Positions 49,970 to 60,816 of a stretch of 64,000 nt of DNA are shown here, piece by piece. Both the position numbers and the translations under genes were made by a program. The first letter of the stretch is position 1; each line of letters starts with the position of its first letter. The DNA comes from Aromatoleum tolulyticum (GTDB lineage Bacteria > Pseudomonadota > Gammaproteobacteria > Burkholderiales > Rhodocyclaceae): contig NZ_FTMD01000002.1 of the NCBI RefSeq assembly GCF_900156155.1, positions 309,152-373,151 of the forward strand, read 5' to 3'. The notes beneath the pieces were generated by a model that saw nothing but the letters and a program-made list of their open reading frames with translations, was not told the origin of the DNA and did no database searches.

Positions 49970-51133
49970 TCAGGGAAGGCTTACTGCCGACCGCCCCCTC
50001 AGCCTGTCCTCGCCGCCCGCATCGAGAGTGGCCGCCTGCCGGGCGATCGCGACGGCGACCGCGGCGAGCGTGGCGAGCACCCAGTCGAGCGACACATAGC
50101 TGGCGATGCAGCCGAGGATCACGGGTCCGAGCAGTCCGCCGAGCGCCCCGAGACCGGCGATCAGGGCAAGCGCCTCCCCGCCCATCCGCCCGGCGACCGA
50201 GAAGATGACCGGCGCAGCGGCAGCGAGGCCCAGACCGGTGACGGCGAAGGCGAGCAAGGCGACCGGCAGCTGCTGCTGCCAGGCCGCGAGCGCGAGAGAG
50301 ATCGCACAGGCGATCGCGCCCGTGCGGACGATGCGCAGCGCACCGTGACGCGTGACGAGACCGTCCGAGAAGAGCCGCCCCACCGCCATCGCCCCGAAAA
50401 ACAGCGCGAGGCCGATGCCGGACAGGCTCTCGCTCGCCTGCAGGCTCTGGTTGAGATACACCGACGCCCAGCCCATGACGCCGCTTTCGAGCACGGTGCA
50501 CCAGCAGAACAGCAGGCCCAGGCCGAGCCAGGATTCGGGGGCGTGATGCATGGCGACGGGCGTGGTCGATCGGGCGGCCTCGGCCTCGAGCGTCGCCGCA
50601 GCGGCGCGATGGATCAGCGCGGCGACGAGGCCGACCGCGGCCATGTGCAGCGGCAGGCCGACGTCGAGCGCCGCGAGCAGGCTGCTGATGAAGGCCGACA
50701 GCACGCTGCCGAGGAAGAAGGTGGCGTGCAGGCGTCCCATCATGCGCGTACCGCGCTGCAGTTCCCACTGCGAAGCCTGCTGGTTGATCGCGACGCCGAC
50801 GCCGTTGTAGATCACGCCCTGCGCGAAGAGCCCCGCATACAGGCCAGGGACACCGGGCAGCCAGGGGATGGCCGCCAGCACGATGCCACCGGCCGTGCCG
50901 AAGCGGTGCAACATCCCGCGACCGCCCCAGCGCGCCAGCAGCCAGCGGTTGAGCGGATACGCCAGCACGCCGCCGAGACCGGTGGCGAACAGCGCCCAGC
51001 CCCATTCGGCGTTGTCGAGGCTCCAGCGCTGGTAGAACTCCGGCTGGCGCGTCATCAGGACGCTGCCGACGCCGCCCAGCGCGGCAAAGCCGGTCACCAG
51101 CGCCCACAGGGGGCCGGCAGGGAACTTCAGCAT
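49970..51133 (-). CDS. MFS-family permease
   Basis: A 387-aa major-facilitator protein with about 12 predicted helices, beginning MLKFPAGPLWALVTGFAALGG. Loop motifs are typical (LNRWLLARWGGRG between helices 2 and 3, FSDGLVTRHGALR in the second half). It starts 46 bp after the trehalase stop on the same strand, with GAGGACAAC before the ATG, so it may belong to the sugar locus. The substrate cannot be told from sequence. A longer frame to 51310 overlaps trehalase and is rejected. Confidence 0.82.
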   Translation of the reverse strand: MLKFPAGPLWALVTGFAALGGVGSVLMTRQPEFYQRWSLDNAEWGWALFATGLGGVLAYPLNRWLLARWGGRGMLHRFGTAGGIVLAAIPWLPGVPGLYAGLFAQGVIYNGVGVAINQQASQWELQRGTRMMGRLHATFFLGSVLSAFISSLLAALDVGLPLHMAAVGLVAALIHRAAAATLEAEAARSTTPVAMHHAPESWLGLGLLFCWCTVLESGVMGWASVYLNQSLQASESLSGIGLALFFGAMAVGRLFSDGLVTRHGALRIVRTGAIACAISLALAAWQQQLPVALLAFAVTGLGLAAAAPVIFSVAGRMGGEALALIAGLGALGGLLGPVILGCIASYVSLDWVLATLAAVAVAIARQAATLDAGGEDRLRGRSAVSLP

Positions 51134-51179
51134 GTTGTCCTCGTGACGGGAAAACGGGGGAAGCGAGGCGATCGAGGAT

Positions 51180-52688
51180 TCAGGAGCCCCGATACGCGTC
51201 GAGCTCGAAGCGTTCGATGAAGGCGCGCACGACCCCGTTGGTCCAGCCGAAGCCGTCCTGCACCGGATACTCGCCGCCACCGGCGTCGAGCCCCATGTCG
51301 CACACGTCATACTTTTCCATCAGCTTGCCGGTGCGGCGCCACACCCGGTCGGCCAGCTCGACGAAACGGGTCGCGATCTCGCGCGCAAGTTGGTCATATC
51401 CGTAGTCGAGCAGCCCCTGCACCACCACCCACTGCAGCGGCGCCCAGCCGTTCGGCGAATCCCACTGTTCATGCGAATCGGTCAGGGTCGTCACGACCCC
51501 GCCGGGTCGCAGGAAACGCTGGGCGATGTTGCGCGCGACGCGTTCGGCCTGCGCCTCGTCGACGAGACCGCAGTACAGCGGGAAACCGCCCGCCAGTGAC
51601 CAGCATCCGCTCTGCTTTCCGTCGCGCCAGGCCCCGTCGAAGAACCAGCCCAGCTCTTCGTTCCAGCAGTGCTTGATGATTGCCACGCGCCGGCGCTCGG
51701 CCGCGAGCCGGTAATCGACGGCACGGGGTTCGCCCAGTTGCGCGAGCCAGTCGCCAAGCATCCGCTCGATGCGGAACAGCAGGCAGTTGAGGTCGACCGG
51801 GATCAATTCGGTCGTGCGGATGCTCTCCAGCTGTCCGCCCTCATTGCACCAGCGGCTGCTGAAGTCCCAGCCCGACTCCGCACCGGCGCGCAGGTTGCGG
51901 TAAAGCTCGTCCTGCTGCTGCGGGGCCGCGTGGGCATGGAGTTCGACGTCCTCGGCGAAGGACTCTTCGCGCGGCGTGTTGCGCTCGTCCCAGTAGCGGT
52001 TGAGCAGCGCGCCGTCGGCGAGGCGCACCGTGCGCCGGTCGGCCATCGCACGACCGTTGTGCGGTGCCGGCGTGCGCGACATCCAATAGCCATATTCGCG
52101 CTCCACTTGCGGCAGATACGGTCGCACCGCGTCAAAGCCCCGTTCGCACTCGAGCAGGCGCAGCATGAAGGCGAACATCGGCGGCTGCGAGCGGCTGAGA
52201 AAATAGCTGCGGTTGCCGTTGGGGATGTGGCCGTGCGTGTCGATGAGCCACGCGAAGTTGCGGATCATGTTCTCGACGAGGTCGAAGCGCTTCGACGCGA
52301 GCAGGCCCAGCATCGTGAAGTAGCTGTCCCAGTAGTAGATCTCGCGGAAGCGCCCGCCGGGCACGACATAGGGATGGGGCAGCGGGATCAGCGAGCCGAG
52401 CGGAACGTCGGCGCGATCGGCGTCGCGCGTGAGCGCGGGCCACAGCTGGTCGATGTGGGCGGCGAGGCTTGGCGCCGGCCGCACGGATCCGGACGTGCCC
52501 GCGCCCTGGCCCGGCAGCGCGAAACGCCTGCGCACGAAATCGCCGACGAGCGCGTTGAACTCGTCCGCGATCCGCTCCGGCGGCGCAAGCGGGACACTGT
52601 CGGGGAAAGTCTTCGAATCCTCGAACACGCGCGCGAGCTGCACGGCCTCGAACAGTGCGCCCGAGGTCTGGAGTCCGTCTTCTGTCAC
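51180..52688 (-). CDS. treF: Trehalase, GH37, cytoplasmic type
   Basis: Hydrolyses trehalose to two glucose. The 502-aa protein lacks a signal peptide and contains both GH37 signatures: PGGRFREIYYWDSYF and QWDSPNGWAP. The inverting acid/base pair is present, Asp in ESGWDFSSRW and Glu in GGGEYPVQDGFGWTNG. Also present are NGNRSYFLSRSQPP and RAGAESGWDF, typical of bacterial TreA/TreF. It lies beside a sugar ABC transporter on the same strand, separated by a REP-like element, which suggests trehalose as one substrate of that transporter. Confidence 0.93.
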   Translation of the reverse strand: MTEDGLQTSGALFEAVQLARVFEDSKTFPDSVPLAPPERIADEFNALVGDFVRRRFALPGQGAGTSGSVRPAPSLAAHIDQLWPALTRDADRADVPLGSLIPLPHPYVVPGGRFREIYYWDSYFTMLGLLASKRFDLVENMIRNFAWLIDTHGHIPNGNRSYFLSRSQPPMFAFMLRLLECERGFDAVRPYLPQVEREYGYWMSRTPAPHNGRAMADRRTVRLADGALLNRYWDERNTPREESFAEDVELHAHAAPQQQDELYRNLRAGAESGWDFSSRWCNEGGQLESIRTTELIPVDLNCLLFRIERMLGDWLAQLGEPRAVDYRLAAERRRVAIIKHCWNEELGWFFDGAWRDGKQSGCWSLAGGFPLYCGLVDEAQAERVARNIAQRFLRPGGVVTTLTDSHEQWDSPNGWAPLQWVVVQGLLDYGYDQLAREIATRFVELADRVWRRTGKLMEKYDVCDMGLDAGGGEYPVQDGFGWTNGVVRAFIERFELDAYRGS

Positions 52689-52726
52689 TTATTTTCCTTG
52701 TCGCGGGGAACGGTCACGACGGGTTG

Positions 52727-52820
52727 CGTAGGGCGGATGAGCCGCGCAGCGGCGTTGTCCGCCGCATGGGCGTCAAACACCGGGCATATGGCGATATGCG
52801 CTTCGCTCTTCCGCCCTACG
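52727..52820. repeat. REP-like inverted repeat between trehalase and ABC ATPase genes
   Basis: CGTAGGGCGGA (52727-52737) and its exact inverse TCCGCCCTACG (52810-52820) bracket a structured spacer with GCGCAGCGG and ATGCGCTTCGC. This GTAGGGCGGAT...GCGCTTCGC...TCCGCCCTAC pattern is common in beta- and gammaproteobacterial genomes as a short interspersed repeat. It could stabilise or end the upstream mRNA. Confidence 0.65.
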
Positions 52821-52825
52821 GTCTT

Positions 52826-54007
<1,182 letters not shown>

Positions 54008-54065
54008 GATCGTGATTCCTTGTCGGGGGGCGGACCGCCGCGGGCGCGCCGGGTTCTGTTCGTGA

Positions 54066-54911
54066 TTAGCCTTTGACGGCGCCGGCGGTCAGCCCGCTGA
54101 CGATGCGCTTCTGGAAGATCAGCACCAGCACGATGATCGGGATCGTCACGACCACCGACGCGGCCATGATGTGCCCCCACGGCAATTCGTACTGCGAGGT
54201 GCCCTGCAACATGCCGATGGCGACCGGCACGGTGCGGTTCTCGTTGGAGATGATGAAGGTCAGCGCGAACATGAACTCGTTCCATGCGCCGATGAAGGCG
54301 AGCAGCCCGGTGGTGACCAGCGACGGCCCCATGATCGGTGCGAAGATCTTGGTGATGATCACCCACAGGCTTGCGCCATCGACGATCGCGGCCTCTTCCA
54401 GCTCAACCGGCAGCGAGCGCATGAAGGTCGTCAGCACCCACACCGTGAAGGGCAGCGAGAAGGTGGTGTAGGACAGGATCAGCGAGCCGATCGAGTCGTA
54501 CAGGCCGAGGAAGCGCACCAGCTCGAACATCCCCGACAGCACCGCGACCTGCGGGAACATCGACACGCACAGGATCGTGAAGAGGATGTATTTGCGGCCG
54601 CGGAAGCGCACCCGCGCCAGCGCGAAGGCCGCGGTGATCGACACCAGCAGGCAGATACCGACGGCGATCGTCGCGACGAGGAAGGAGTTCAGCAGGCTGC
54701 GTCCAACGCCGTTCTCGCCCAGCGCGCTGACGTAGTTCTCCCAGTGGAAGGTGGTCGGCAGGTAGCTCGTCAGGAAGAGATCCTGCCCCGTGCGCAGCGA
54801 GGTCAGGATTGCGTTGTAGAACGGGAACACGCAGATCACGCTGACGACCAGGGCCGCCAGGTAGATCCAGAATTTCGTGCCCAGCTCTCGTTGTTGGCGT
54901 GTGAGCTTCAT
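54066..54911 (-). CDS. Sugar ABC transporter permease (MalG type)
   Basis: A 281-aa inner-membrane permease with six predicted helices. The EAA loop ELEEAAIVDGASLWVIITKIFAPIM (in part) contacts the ATPase. The start MKLTRQQRELGTKFWIYLAALV and the end KRIVSGLTAGAVKG are standard for CUT1 MalG-type proteins. ATG 54911 overlaps the MalF-type stop (ATGA at 54908-54911). An open frame that runs on upstream is a shadow of the malF-type gene. Confidence 0.92.
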   Translation of the reverse strand: MKLTRQQRELGTKFWIYLAALVVSVICVFPFYNAILTSLRTGQDLFLTSYLPTTFHWENYVSALGENGVGRSLLNSFLVATIAVGICLLVSITAAFALARVRFRGRKYILFTILCVSMFPQVAVLSGMFELVRFLGLYDSIGSLILSYTTFSLPFTVWVLTTFMRSLPVELEEAAIVDGASLWVIITKIFAPIMGPSLVTTGLLAFIGAWNEFMFALTFIISNENRTVPVAIGMLQGTSQYELPWGHIMAASVVVTIPIIVLVLIFQKRIVSGLTAGAVKG

Positions 54912-55903
54912 TCCCGTGCCTCCTTGCCTTCGTGGCTGAAGCGGTTGATCCACAGGAAGCACGCGGCGATGCCTGCGACCATCATGAACACCAGCACCGA
55001 TGCGGCCGAGCCGACGCCCATCTCCTGGAAGGACACCATCTGCTCGCGGGCGTAGCCGGAGATCGAGATCGTCGCCTCGCTGTTCGAAGTCAGCACGTAG
55101 ATCAGGTCGAACACGCGCAGCGCGTCCATCACGCGGAAGATCAGCGCGACGATCATCGCCGGCATGATCAGCGGCAACGTGATGCGGCGGAAACGCTGCC
55201 ACGCGGTGGCGCCATCGACGCGTGCGGCCTCGTAGAGGTCGGAGGGGATCATCTGCAGCGCGGCGAGCAGCATCAGCGCCATGAAGGGCACCGTCTTCCA
55301 CACGTCGGCGATCACCACCGCCCACATCGACAGCGTCGGTTCGGCGATCCACGCGAGCGGCGTCTCGATCAGGCCGACGCGCAGCAGCAGGTCGTTGATC
55401 ACGCCGTACTGGTCGTGGAACATCCAGCCCCACATCTTCGCCGTGACGATCGTCGGGATCGCCCACGGCACCAGGATCGCCGCACGCACGAGGCCCTGGC
55501 CGCGAAACTTCTCGTTCATCAGCAACGCGAGCAGCATGCCGAAGAACAGTTCCAGCGACACCGAGCACGCCGTGAACCACAGCGTGTTGCCAACCGCCTG
55601 CCACCACAATGGGTCAGCGAGCACGCCGAAGCGCTCGCCGTCGGCGAAGTCGAGATAGTTGGCCAACCCGACGAAGTTGTACTCCTCGGGGGTATCCATC
55701 GCGGCGTCGGTAAAGCTGTAGAACAGCGTGCGCAACAGCGGCCAGCCCGCCACCGCGAACAGCAGTATCAGCGCCGGCGCGACCAGCACCCATGCCGCGC
55801 GGGCGCGGCGCTGTTGCAGGCTGCGCTTGCGGCCCGGCGCGCTCGCCGTCGGGGGCGGTGCGACCGCGGCCGATGGCAGCAGGCTTTCGGAATTGTGAGT
55901 CAT
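54908..55903 (-). CDS. Sugar ABC transporter permease (MalF type)
   Basis: A 331-aa permease. A Pro/Ala-rich N-terminal extension is followed by six helices (WVLVAPALILLFAVAGWPLLRTL first) and the EAA loop DLYEAARVDGATAWQRFRRITLPLI, in part. Together with the MalG-type protein it forms the transmembrane channel of the CUT1 importer. It is co-transcribed after the binding-protein gene, from which it is separated by 122 bp holding a hairpin. Confidence 0.92.
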   Translation of the reverse strand: MTHNSESLLPSAAVAPPPTASAPGRKRSLQQRRARAAWVLVAPALILLFAVAGWPLLRTLFYSFTDAAMDTPEEYNFVGLANYLDFADGERFGVLADPLWWQAVGNTLWFTACSVSLELFFGMLLALLMNEKFRGQGLVRAAILVPWAIPTIVTAKMWGWMFHDQYGVINDLLLRVGLIETPLAWIAEPTLSMWAVVIADVWKTVPFMALMLLAALQMIPSDLYEAARVDGATAWQRFRRITLPLIMPAMIVALIFRVMDALRVFDLIYVLTSNSEATISISGYAREQMVSFQEMGVGSAASVLVFMMVAGIAACFLWINRFSHEGKEARE

Positions 55904-55970
55904 CGTTGATACCTCGTATTAACCCGGCCAGCAATCGCGTGAAGTCCGGCTGAGTGCTGCACGGTAGCCC

Positions 55971-55990
55971 CCTCCCCTTCAAGGGGGAGG
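55971..55990. repeat. Hairpin between binding-protein and permease genes
   Basis: CCTCCCCTTCAAGGGGGAGG, a 9-bp stem (one G-T pair) with a 2-nt loop. Hairpins at this place in sugar ABC operons often lower permease expression relative to the binding protein. The same sequence type is also a common interspersed repeat. Confidence 0.5.
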
Positions 55991-56025
55991 AACGATGCGC
56001 CGAAGCTGTCACGCCGGCATCGCAA

Positions 56026-57294
56026 TCACTTCCACTCGCGGCCCTTGATGCGCTTCAACTTGTCCTCGAGGTCCGCCACCGCCTGTTCGCCGGTCGCGCG
56101 GCCGCTCAGCACGTCATAGCCGGCGTTGAACATCGCCTTCGACACTTTCGGGAACTGCGAGCGCGTCGGGGTCGAGGGACGCGGCACGGCGTTCGCGAAC
56201 ACGTCCTTGAACTCCGCGAGGTACGGCGCCTTGGCCTGCACTTCCGCATCCTGGTAGGTATCGACGCGCGCGGGCGGAATGCCCAGCAGCATGAAGGCGC
56301 GTTTCTGCGTGTCCGACTCGGACAGGATGCGCACCAGCTTCACGGCCGCATCGGGATTCTTCGAGTAGGTGCTCACGCCCCACTGCCAGCCGCCGAGCGT
56401 CGCCGCATGCAGACCGTCCTCACCGCCCTTCGGAATCGGCAGCACGCCGACCTTGCCCCTGACCGGGCTGGTGGCGTCCTGCGTCAGCAGGTAGGCGTAG
56501 GGCCAGTTGCGCATGAAGAGCGCGTCGCCGTTCTGGAACACCGCGCGCGACTCCTCCTCCTGATAGCCCATCACGCCCTTCGGCGCGATCGTGCCGACCC
56601 AGCTCGCCGCGGTGTTGAGCGCCTTCGCCGCCTTGGGATTATTGATCGTCACGTTGCCCGCAGGGTCGACGAAAGTGCCGCCGTTGTAGGACGCAACCCA
56701 CTCCATCACGTCGCAGGAGAGGCCCTCGTAGGCCTTGCCCTGGAAGACGAAGCCCCAGAAATTCTTCTGCCCGGCGTCGCGCTCGGCCTTCTGGATTTTC
56801 GTTGCGATGCGGGTCAGGTCCTCCCAGGTCTTGGGCGGTTGCTCCTTGTACTTTTCCAGCAGGTCCTTGCGGTAGTACATCATCCCGGCATCGACCTGCC
56901 CCGGCACGGCCTTGATCCGGCCGTTGACGATGTTGTTCTTCCAGTTGTTGGGGAAGAAGGCCGGCTCCAGGTCCTTCACCTTGTCGGTCAGGTCGAGCAT
57001 GTGCTTGTCCAGCAGGCCGACCCAGATCACGTCGATCGACAGCACGTCGACCGCGTTGCCGTCCTTCGCGGCGAAGATCTGCTGGAACAGCGCGAGCTTT
57101 TCGTCGGAAGCCGCCGGCATCTCGACGAATTCGAGCTTGTGCGGCGTTTCCTTCTCGAAGCGCTGCTTGACGTGCTCGCAGAACGGCTTCATCGCACCCG
57201 AGATGTTGCACGCCATCTTGAGCGTGTCGGCGTGCGCGGCGGGCAATGCCGCGAACAACAGGGCGCCCAGGGCAGCCGGTAGCAGTTTCTTCAT
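56026..57294 (-). CDS. Sugar ABC transporter periplasmic binding protein
   Basis: A 422-aa exported solute-binding protein (signal peptide LLPAALGALLFAALPAAHAD, mature from DTLKMACN). It belongs to the maltose/trehalose-type cluster B family: VDVLSIDVIWVGLLDKHML, AVPGQVDAGMMYYRKDLLEKY, NGDALFMRNWPYAY and ATLGGWQWGVSTYSKN. Such proteins bind alpha-glucosides such as trehalose, sucrose or maltose. Neighbouring trehalase and GH13 glucosidases support this. It is the first transporter gene after the two glycosidases on the same strand. Confidence 0.92.
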   Translation of the reverse strand: MKKLLPAALGALLFAALPAAHADTLKMACNISGAMKPFCEHVKQRFEKETPHKLEFVEMPAASDEKLALFQQIFAAKDGNAVDVLSIDVIWVGLLDKHMLDLTDKVKDLEPAFFPNNWKNNIVNGRIKAVPGQVDAGMMYYRKDLLEKYKEQPPKTWEDLTRIATKIQKAERDAGQKNFWGFVFQGKAYEGLSCDVMEWVASYNGGTFVDPAGNVTINNPKAAKALNTAASWVGTIAPKGVMGYQEEESRAVFQNGDALFMRNWPYAYLLTQDATSPVRGKVGVLPIPKGGEDGLHAATLGGWQWGVSTYSKNPDAAVKLVRILSESDTQKRAFMLLGIPPARVDTYQDAEVQAKAPYLAEFKDVFANAVPRPSTPTRSQFPKVSKAMFNAGYDVLSGRATGEQAVADLEDKLKRIKGREWK

Positions 57295-57347
57295 GATGGT
57301 GTCTCCTCCGTAATCTTCAGTTTCGGTAGTGTGTGTTCGGTGCCGGG

Positions 57348-59054
57348 TCAGCTCACGCGGTACACGCGGGCTTCAAACGGGCGCAGCGTCAGCCGGCGGG
57401 TGTCTTCGTGCGCCGCGACCGGGTAATTCGCGAGCAGCAGGTCTTCATGACGCAGCGCGAAACCGTCATGCCCGCAGCGCGCGTCCTTGCCCGACAGGTT
57501 CGTGATGACGACGATCTGTGCGCTGCCCAGCGTGCGCGTGTAGGCGTAGATCTGCGGATCGTTGTCCAGCAGCAGCGCGTAGCGGCCGTGCACCAGCGCC
57601 CGTTCGGCCTTGCGCAGCGCAATCAGGCGGCGGTGGTAATTCAGGATCGAGTCGGGGTCGGCTTCCTGCTGCGCGACGTTGATCGCGGGGTAGTTCGGAT
57701 TCACCTTCAGCCAGGGCGTGCCGCTCGTGAAACCGGCGTTGGGCGAGGCGTCCCACTGCATCGGCGTGCGCGAGTTGTCGCGCGAGGTCACCGCCAGCCC
57801 GGCGATGATGTCGGAGGCCGGCACACCCTGCGCGCGCTGCAGCGCGAACTCGTTCTTCGCGAAGACGTCGTTGAAGTCGTCGATGCCGTCGAAGCGGGTG
57901 TTGGTCATCCCGATCTCCTGCCCCTGATAGATGAAGGGCGTGCCTTCCATCAGGAAATACATCGTCGCGAGCGCGGTCGCGCTCTCGCGCCAGTAGTGCT
58001 CGACATCGCCCCACTTCGACACGATGCGCGGGATGTCGTGGTTCTCGAGGAACAGCGCGTTCCAGCCCACGCCGTGCAACGTGCCCTGCCAGCGCGAGAA
58101 AATCTTCTTCAACCCGACGACGTCCAGCGCCGCCTTCGGGTCCTGCGCCCACAGGTGGAGGTGCTCGAACTGGAAGATCATGTTGAGGCGATTGCGGTCC
58201 GTCCCCACCCAGTCGCGCGCCTGCTCGGCGGAAACGCCGTTGGCCTCGCCCACCGTCATGATGTCGTAGTCCGCAAAACTGTTCTGGCACAGGTTGTCCA
58301 TGTAGTCGAGCACGCCGTCGACATTCATGTGCATATCCAGGCAGGACACGTAGTCGAGCCCTTGCGGGTTCGGCATGTCGGGCAGCCCGGCCACCTTCTT
58401 CATGTGGCTCACGGCGTCGAGACGGTAGCCGTCGATGCCCTTGTCCAGCCACCAGCGCACCATGTCGTTGATCGCCGTGCGCACTTCCGGGTTTTCCCAG
58501 TTCAGGTCGGGCTGGCGCGTCGAGAAGAGGTGCAGGAAGTACTGGCCCGTCGTCTCGTCGTACTTCCACGCCGAACCCTTGAAGATGCTTTCCCAGTTGT
58601 TCGGCTCATTGCCTTTTTCACCCCCCTTGCCATCCTTGCCGTCGCGCCACACGTACCAGTCGCGCTTCGGGTTGTCCTTCGACGAGCGCGACTCGATGAA
58701 CCACGCGTGCTCGTCGCTGGTGTGGTTCACCACCAGGTCGAGGATCAGGCGCATGCCGCGGCTATGCACCGCGTCGAGCAGGCGATCGAAGTCGGCCATC
58801 GTGCCGAACTCCTCCATGATCGCGTGGTAATCGGCGATGTCGTAGCCGTTGTCGTCGTTGGGCGACTTGTACATCGGGCAAATCCAGATCACGTCGATGC
58901 CGAGCGCCTTCAGGTAGTCGAGGCGCGCGGTGATGCCGTTCAGGTCGCCGATGCCATCGCCATTGGAGTCCATGAAGCTGCGCGGGTAGATCTGGTAGGC
59001 GACCGCCTCCTTCCACCACTGCGTCTTCACGACCTTGTTGTGCTGTTCACTCAT
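57348..59054 (-). CDS. GH13 alpha-glucosidase (oligo-1,6-glucosidase group)
   Basis: A 568-aa cytoplasmic glycoside hydrolase of the QPDLN-containing GH13 group. Region I is DLVVNHTSDEH, region II GYRLDAVSHM with the catalytic Asp, region III TVGEANG with the acid/base Glu and region IV FLENHDIPR. The calcium loop is DSNGDGIGD. Substrate is an alpha-glucoside, most likely maltose, isomaltose or sucrose type; trehalose-6-phosphate hydrolases belong to the same group, but no phosphotransferase system is nearby. It lies 16 bp after a paralogous GH13 gene and 53 bp before the binding protein gene. Confidence 0.9.
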   Translation of the reverse strand: MSEQHNKVVKTQWWKEAVAYQIYPRSFMDSNGDGIGDLNGITARLDYLKALGIDVIWICPMYKSPNDDNGYDIADYHAIMEEFGTMADFDRLLDAVHSRGMRLILDLVVNHTSDEHAWFIESRSSKDNPKRDWYVWRDGKDGKGGEKGNEPNNWESIFKGSAWKYDETTGQYFLHLFSTRQPDLNWENPEVRTAINDMVRWWLDKGIDGYRLDAVSHMKKVAGLPDMPNPQGLDYVSCLDMHMNVDGVLDYMDNLCQNSFADYDIMTVGEANGVSAEQARDWVGTDRNRLNMIFQFEHLHLWAQDPKAALDVVGLKKIFSRWQGTLHGVGWNALFLENHDIPRIVSKWGDVEHYWRESATALATMYFLMEGTPFIYQGQEIGMTNTRFDGIDDFNDVFAKNEFALQRAQGVPASDIIAGLAVTSRDNSRTPMQWDASPNAGFTSGTPWLKVNPNYPAINVAQQEADPDSILNYHRRLIALRKAERALVHGRYALLLDNDPQIYAYTRTLGSAQIVVITNLSGKDARCGHDGFALRHEDLLLANYPVAAHEDTRRLTLRPFEARVYRVS

Positions 59055-59070
59055 TGGGGGATTCCTCTCG

Positions 59071-60720
59071 TCAGGCTGCCCGCGCGCCGAGCGCGAGGGC
59101 GAAGGATTCGTAGGGGCGTAGCGCGAGCGTGTCGCCCAGCTCGCCGCGGCTGTCGTAGTTGCTCACGAGGCATTCGCCCCGCACGCCGCGCAGCCCGGCC
59201 GGCAGTTCCAGCTCGACCGGCTCCGCGAAGAAGTTGCTGATGACGACGATGCGCTCGTCGCCGAGATTGCGTTCGTAGGCGAAGACCTGCGGGTGCGCCT
59301 CGAACAGCGGCCGGTAATCGCCGTGCACCATCGCCGCGCGCTGCTTGCGCAGCGCGATCAGGCGGCGGTAGTGATGGAAGATCGAGTTCGGGTCGTCGAG
59401 CGCCGCCGCCGCGTTGATCTCGCGGTAGTTGGGATTCACCTTCAGCCAGGGCGTGCTGGCCGTGAAGCCGGCATTGACCGTGTCATCCCACTGCATCGGC
59501 GTGCGGGCGTTGTCGCGGCCGTTGGCGTAGATGCCTTCCATCATCGCCGCGTGCGGCACGCCCGCCGCGGTGCGCTCGCGGTAGAGGTTCAGCGACTCGA
59601 TGTCCTGGTAGTCGGCGATCGAGTCGAAGCGCACGTTGGTCATGCCGATCTCCTCGCCCTGATAGACGTAGGGCGTGCCCTTCAGGAAATGCAGCGCGGT
59701 CGCGAGCATCTTCGCGGACTCGACGCGGTAGCGGCCCGGATCGCCGTACTTCGACACCGCACGCGGCAAGTCGTGGTTGTTCCAGAAGAGCGAATTCCAA
59801 CCGGTGTCGGCAAGCGCCGTCTGCCATTTCGTGATCACCTGCTTGAACTCGCGCAGGTCGAACGCGCGCGGCGCCCATTTGCCGTGCTCAGGATCCCAGG
59901 TGATCGTGATGTGTTCGAACTGGAACACCATCGACAGCTCGCGGCGCAACGGATCGGAATAGAGCTTCGCGATCTCCGGCGTCGCGCTCCACGCCTCGCC
60001 CACGGTCAGCACGTCGCGCTCGCCGAAAGTCGCCGCATTCATCTCGCGCAGCAGCGCATGCAGGCGCGGGCCATTGGTCGTGACGCCGGCGTCGACGTCC
60101 TTGCCGATCAGGTCGATCACGTCCATGCGGAAGCCGCCGATGCCGCGGTCGAGCCACCAGTTCATCATGCGATGCACTTCGCGCTGGACCTTGGGGTTCG
60201 CCCAGTTCAGATCCGGCTGGCGCTTCGAGAACAGGTGGAAGTAGTACTCGCCGGTCGCCGCGTCGAACTCCCAGGCGCTACCGCCAAAGTAGGAACGCTG
60301 CACGTCCGGCACCGAGCCGTCGGCCTGCGGCGCGCGCCAGATGTAGTAATCGCGGTACGGGTTGTCCCTCGACTTCCGCGCCTCGACGAACCACGGGTGC
60401 TCGTCCGAGGTGTGATTGACGACGAGGTCCATCACGATGCGGATCTCGCGCCTGGCGGCCTCGGCGATCAGCGCATCCATCTCTTCAAGCGTGCCGAACT
60501 CCGGCGCGATGTCGCAGTAGTCCGAGATGTCGTAGCCGTTGTCGTCCATCGGCGAGCGGTATACCGGCGACAGCCAGATCACATTCACGCCCAGCGTGCG
60601 CAGGTAGTCCAGCCTGGCGATGATCCCGGCGAGATCGCCGATGCCGTCGCCGTTCGCATCGCAGAAGCTGCGCGGATAGATCTGATACACCACGGCGTCG
60701 TGCCACCACTTCGTTTCCAA
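59071..60720 (-). CDS. GH13 alpha-glucosidase (second paralogue)
   Basis: A 549-aa GH13 enzyme, paralogue of the next gene. Catalytic blocks are DLVVNHTSDEH, GFRMDVIDLIGK, TVGEAWSA and WNNHDLPR, with QPDLNW and calcium loop DANGDGIGD. The GFRMDVI.LI.K form is closest to oligo-1,6-glucosidases and dextran glucosidases, so the two enzymes probably split different alpha-linkages. ATG at 60720 is the first gene of the leftward operon, transcribed away from the LacI-type repressor gene with 248 bp of shared control region. Confidence 0.9.
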   Translation of the reverse strand: METKWWHDAVVYQIYPRSFCDANGDGIGDLAGIIARLDYLRTLGVNVIWLSPVYRSPMDDNGYDISDYCDIAPEFGTLEEMDALIAEAARREIRIVMDLVVNHTSDEHPWFVEARKSRDNPYRDYYIWRAPQADGSVPDVQRSYFGGSAWEFDAATGEYYFHLFSKRQPDLNWANPKVQREVHRMMNWWLDRGIGGFRMDVIDLIGKDVDAGVTTNGPRLHALLREMNAATFGERDVLTVGEAWSATPEIAKLYSDPLRRELSMVFQFEHITITWDPEHGKWAPRAFDLREFKQVITKWQTALADTGWNSLFWNNHDLPRAVSKYGDPGRYRVESAKMLATALHFLKGTPYVYQGEEIGMTNVRFDSIADYQDIESLNLYRERTAAGVPHAAMMEGIYANGRDNARTPMQWDDTVNAGFTASTPWLKVNPNYREINAAAALDDPNSIFHHYRRLIALRKQRAAMVHGDYRPLFEAHPQVFAYERNLGDERIVVISNFFAEPVELELPAGLRGVRGECLVSNYDSRGELGDTLALRPYESFALALGARAA

Positions 60721-60782
60721 GCCCCTGCTCCTCGCTCAGCGCCCCGCACGACATACGCGCCGGGGACATCGAAAACCCGCTC

Positions 60783-60811
60783 TTGATGAATATGTCTGAT
60801 GAAGCTATAAA
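60783..60811 (+). promoter_or_regulatory. Sigma-70-type promoter of the LacI-family gene
   Basis: TTGATG (60783-60788), a 17-bp spacer, and TATAAA (60806-60811). Transcription would start near 60818, within the first operator, so the repressor should control itself. Confidence 0.55.
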
Positions 60812-60816
60812 ATCTT

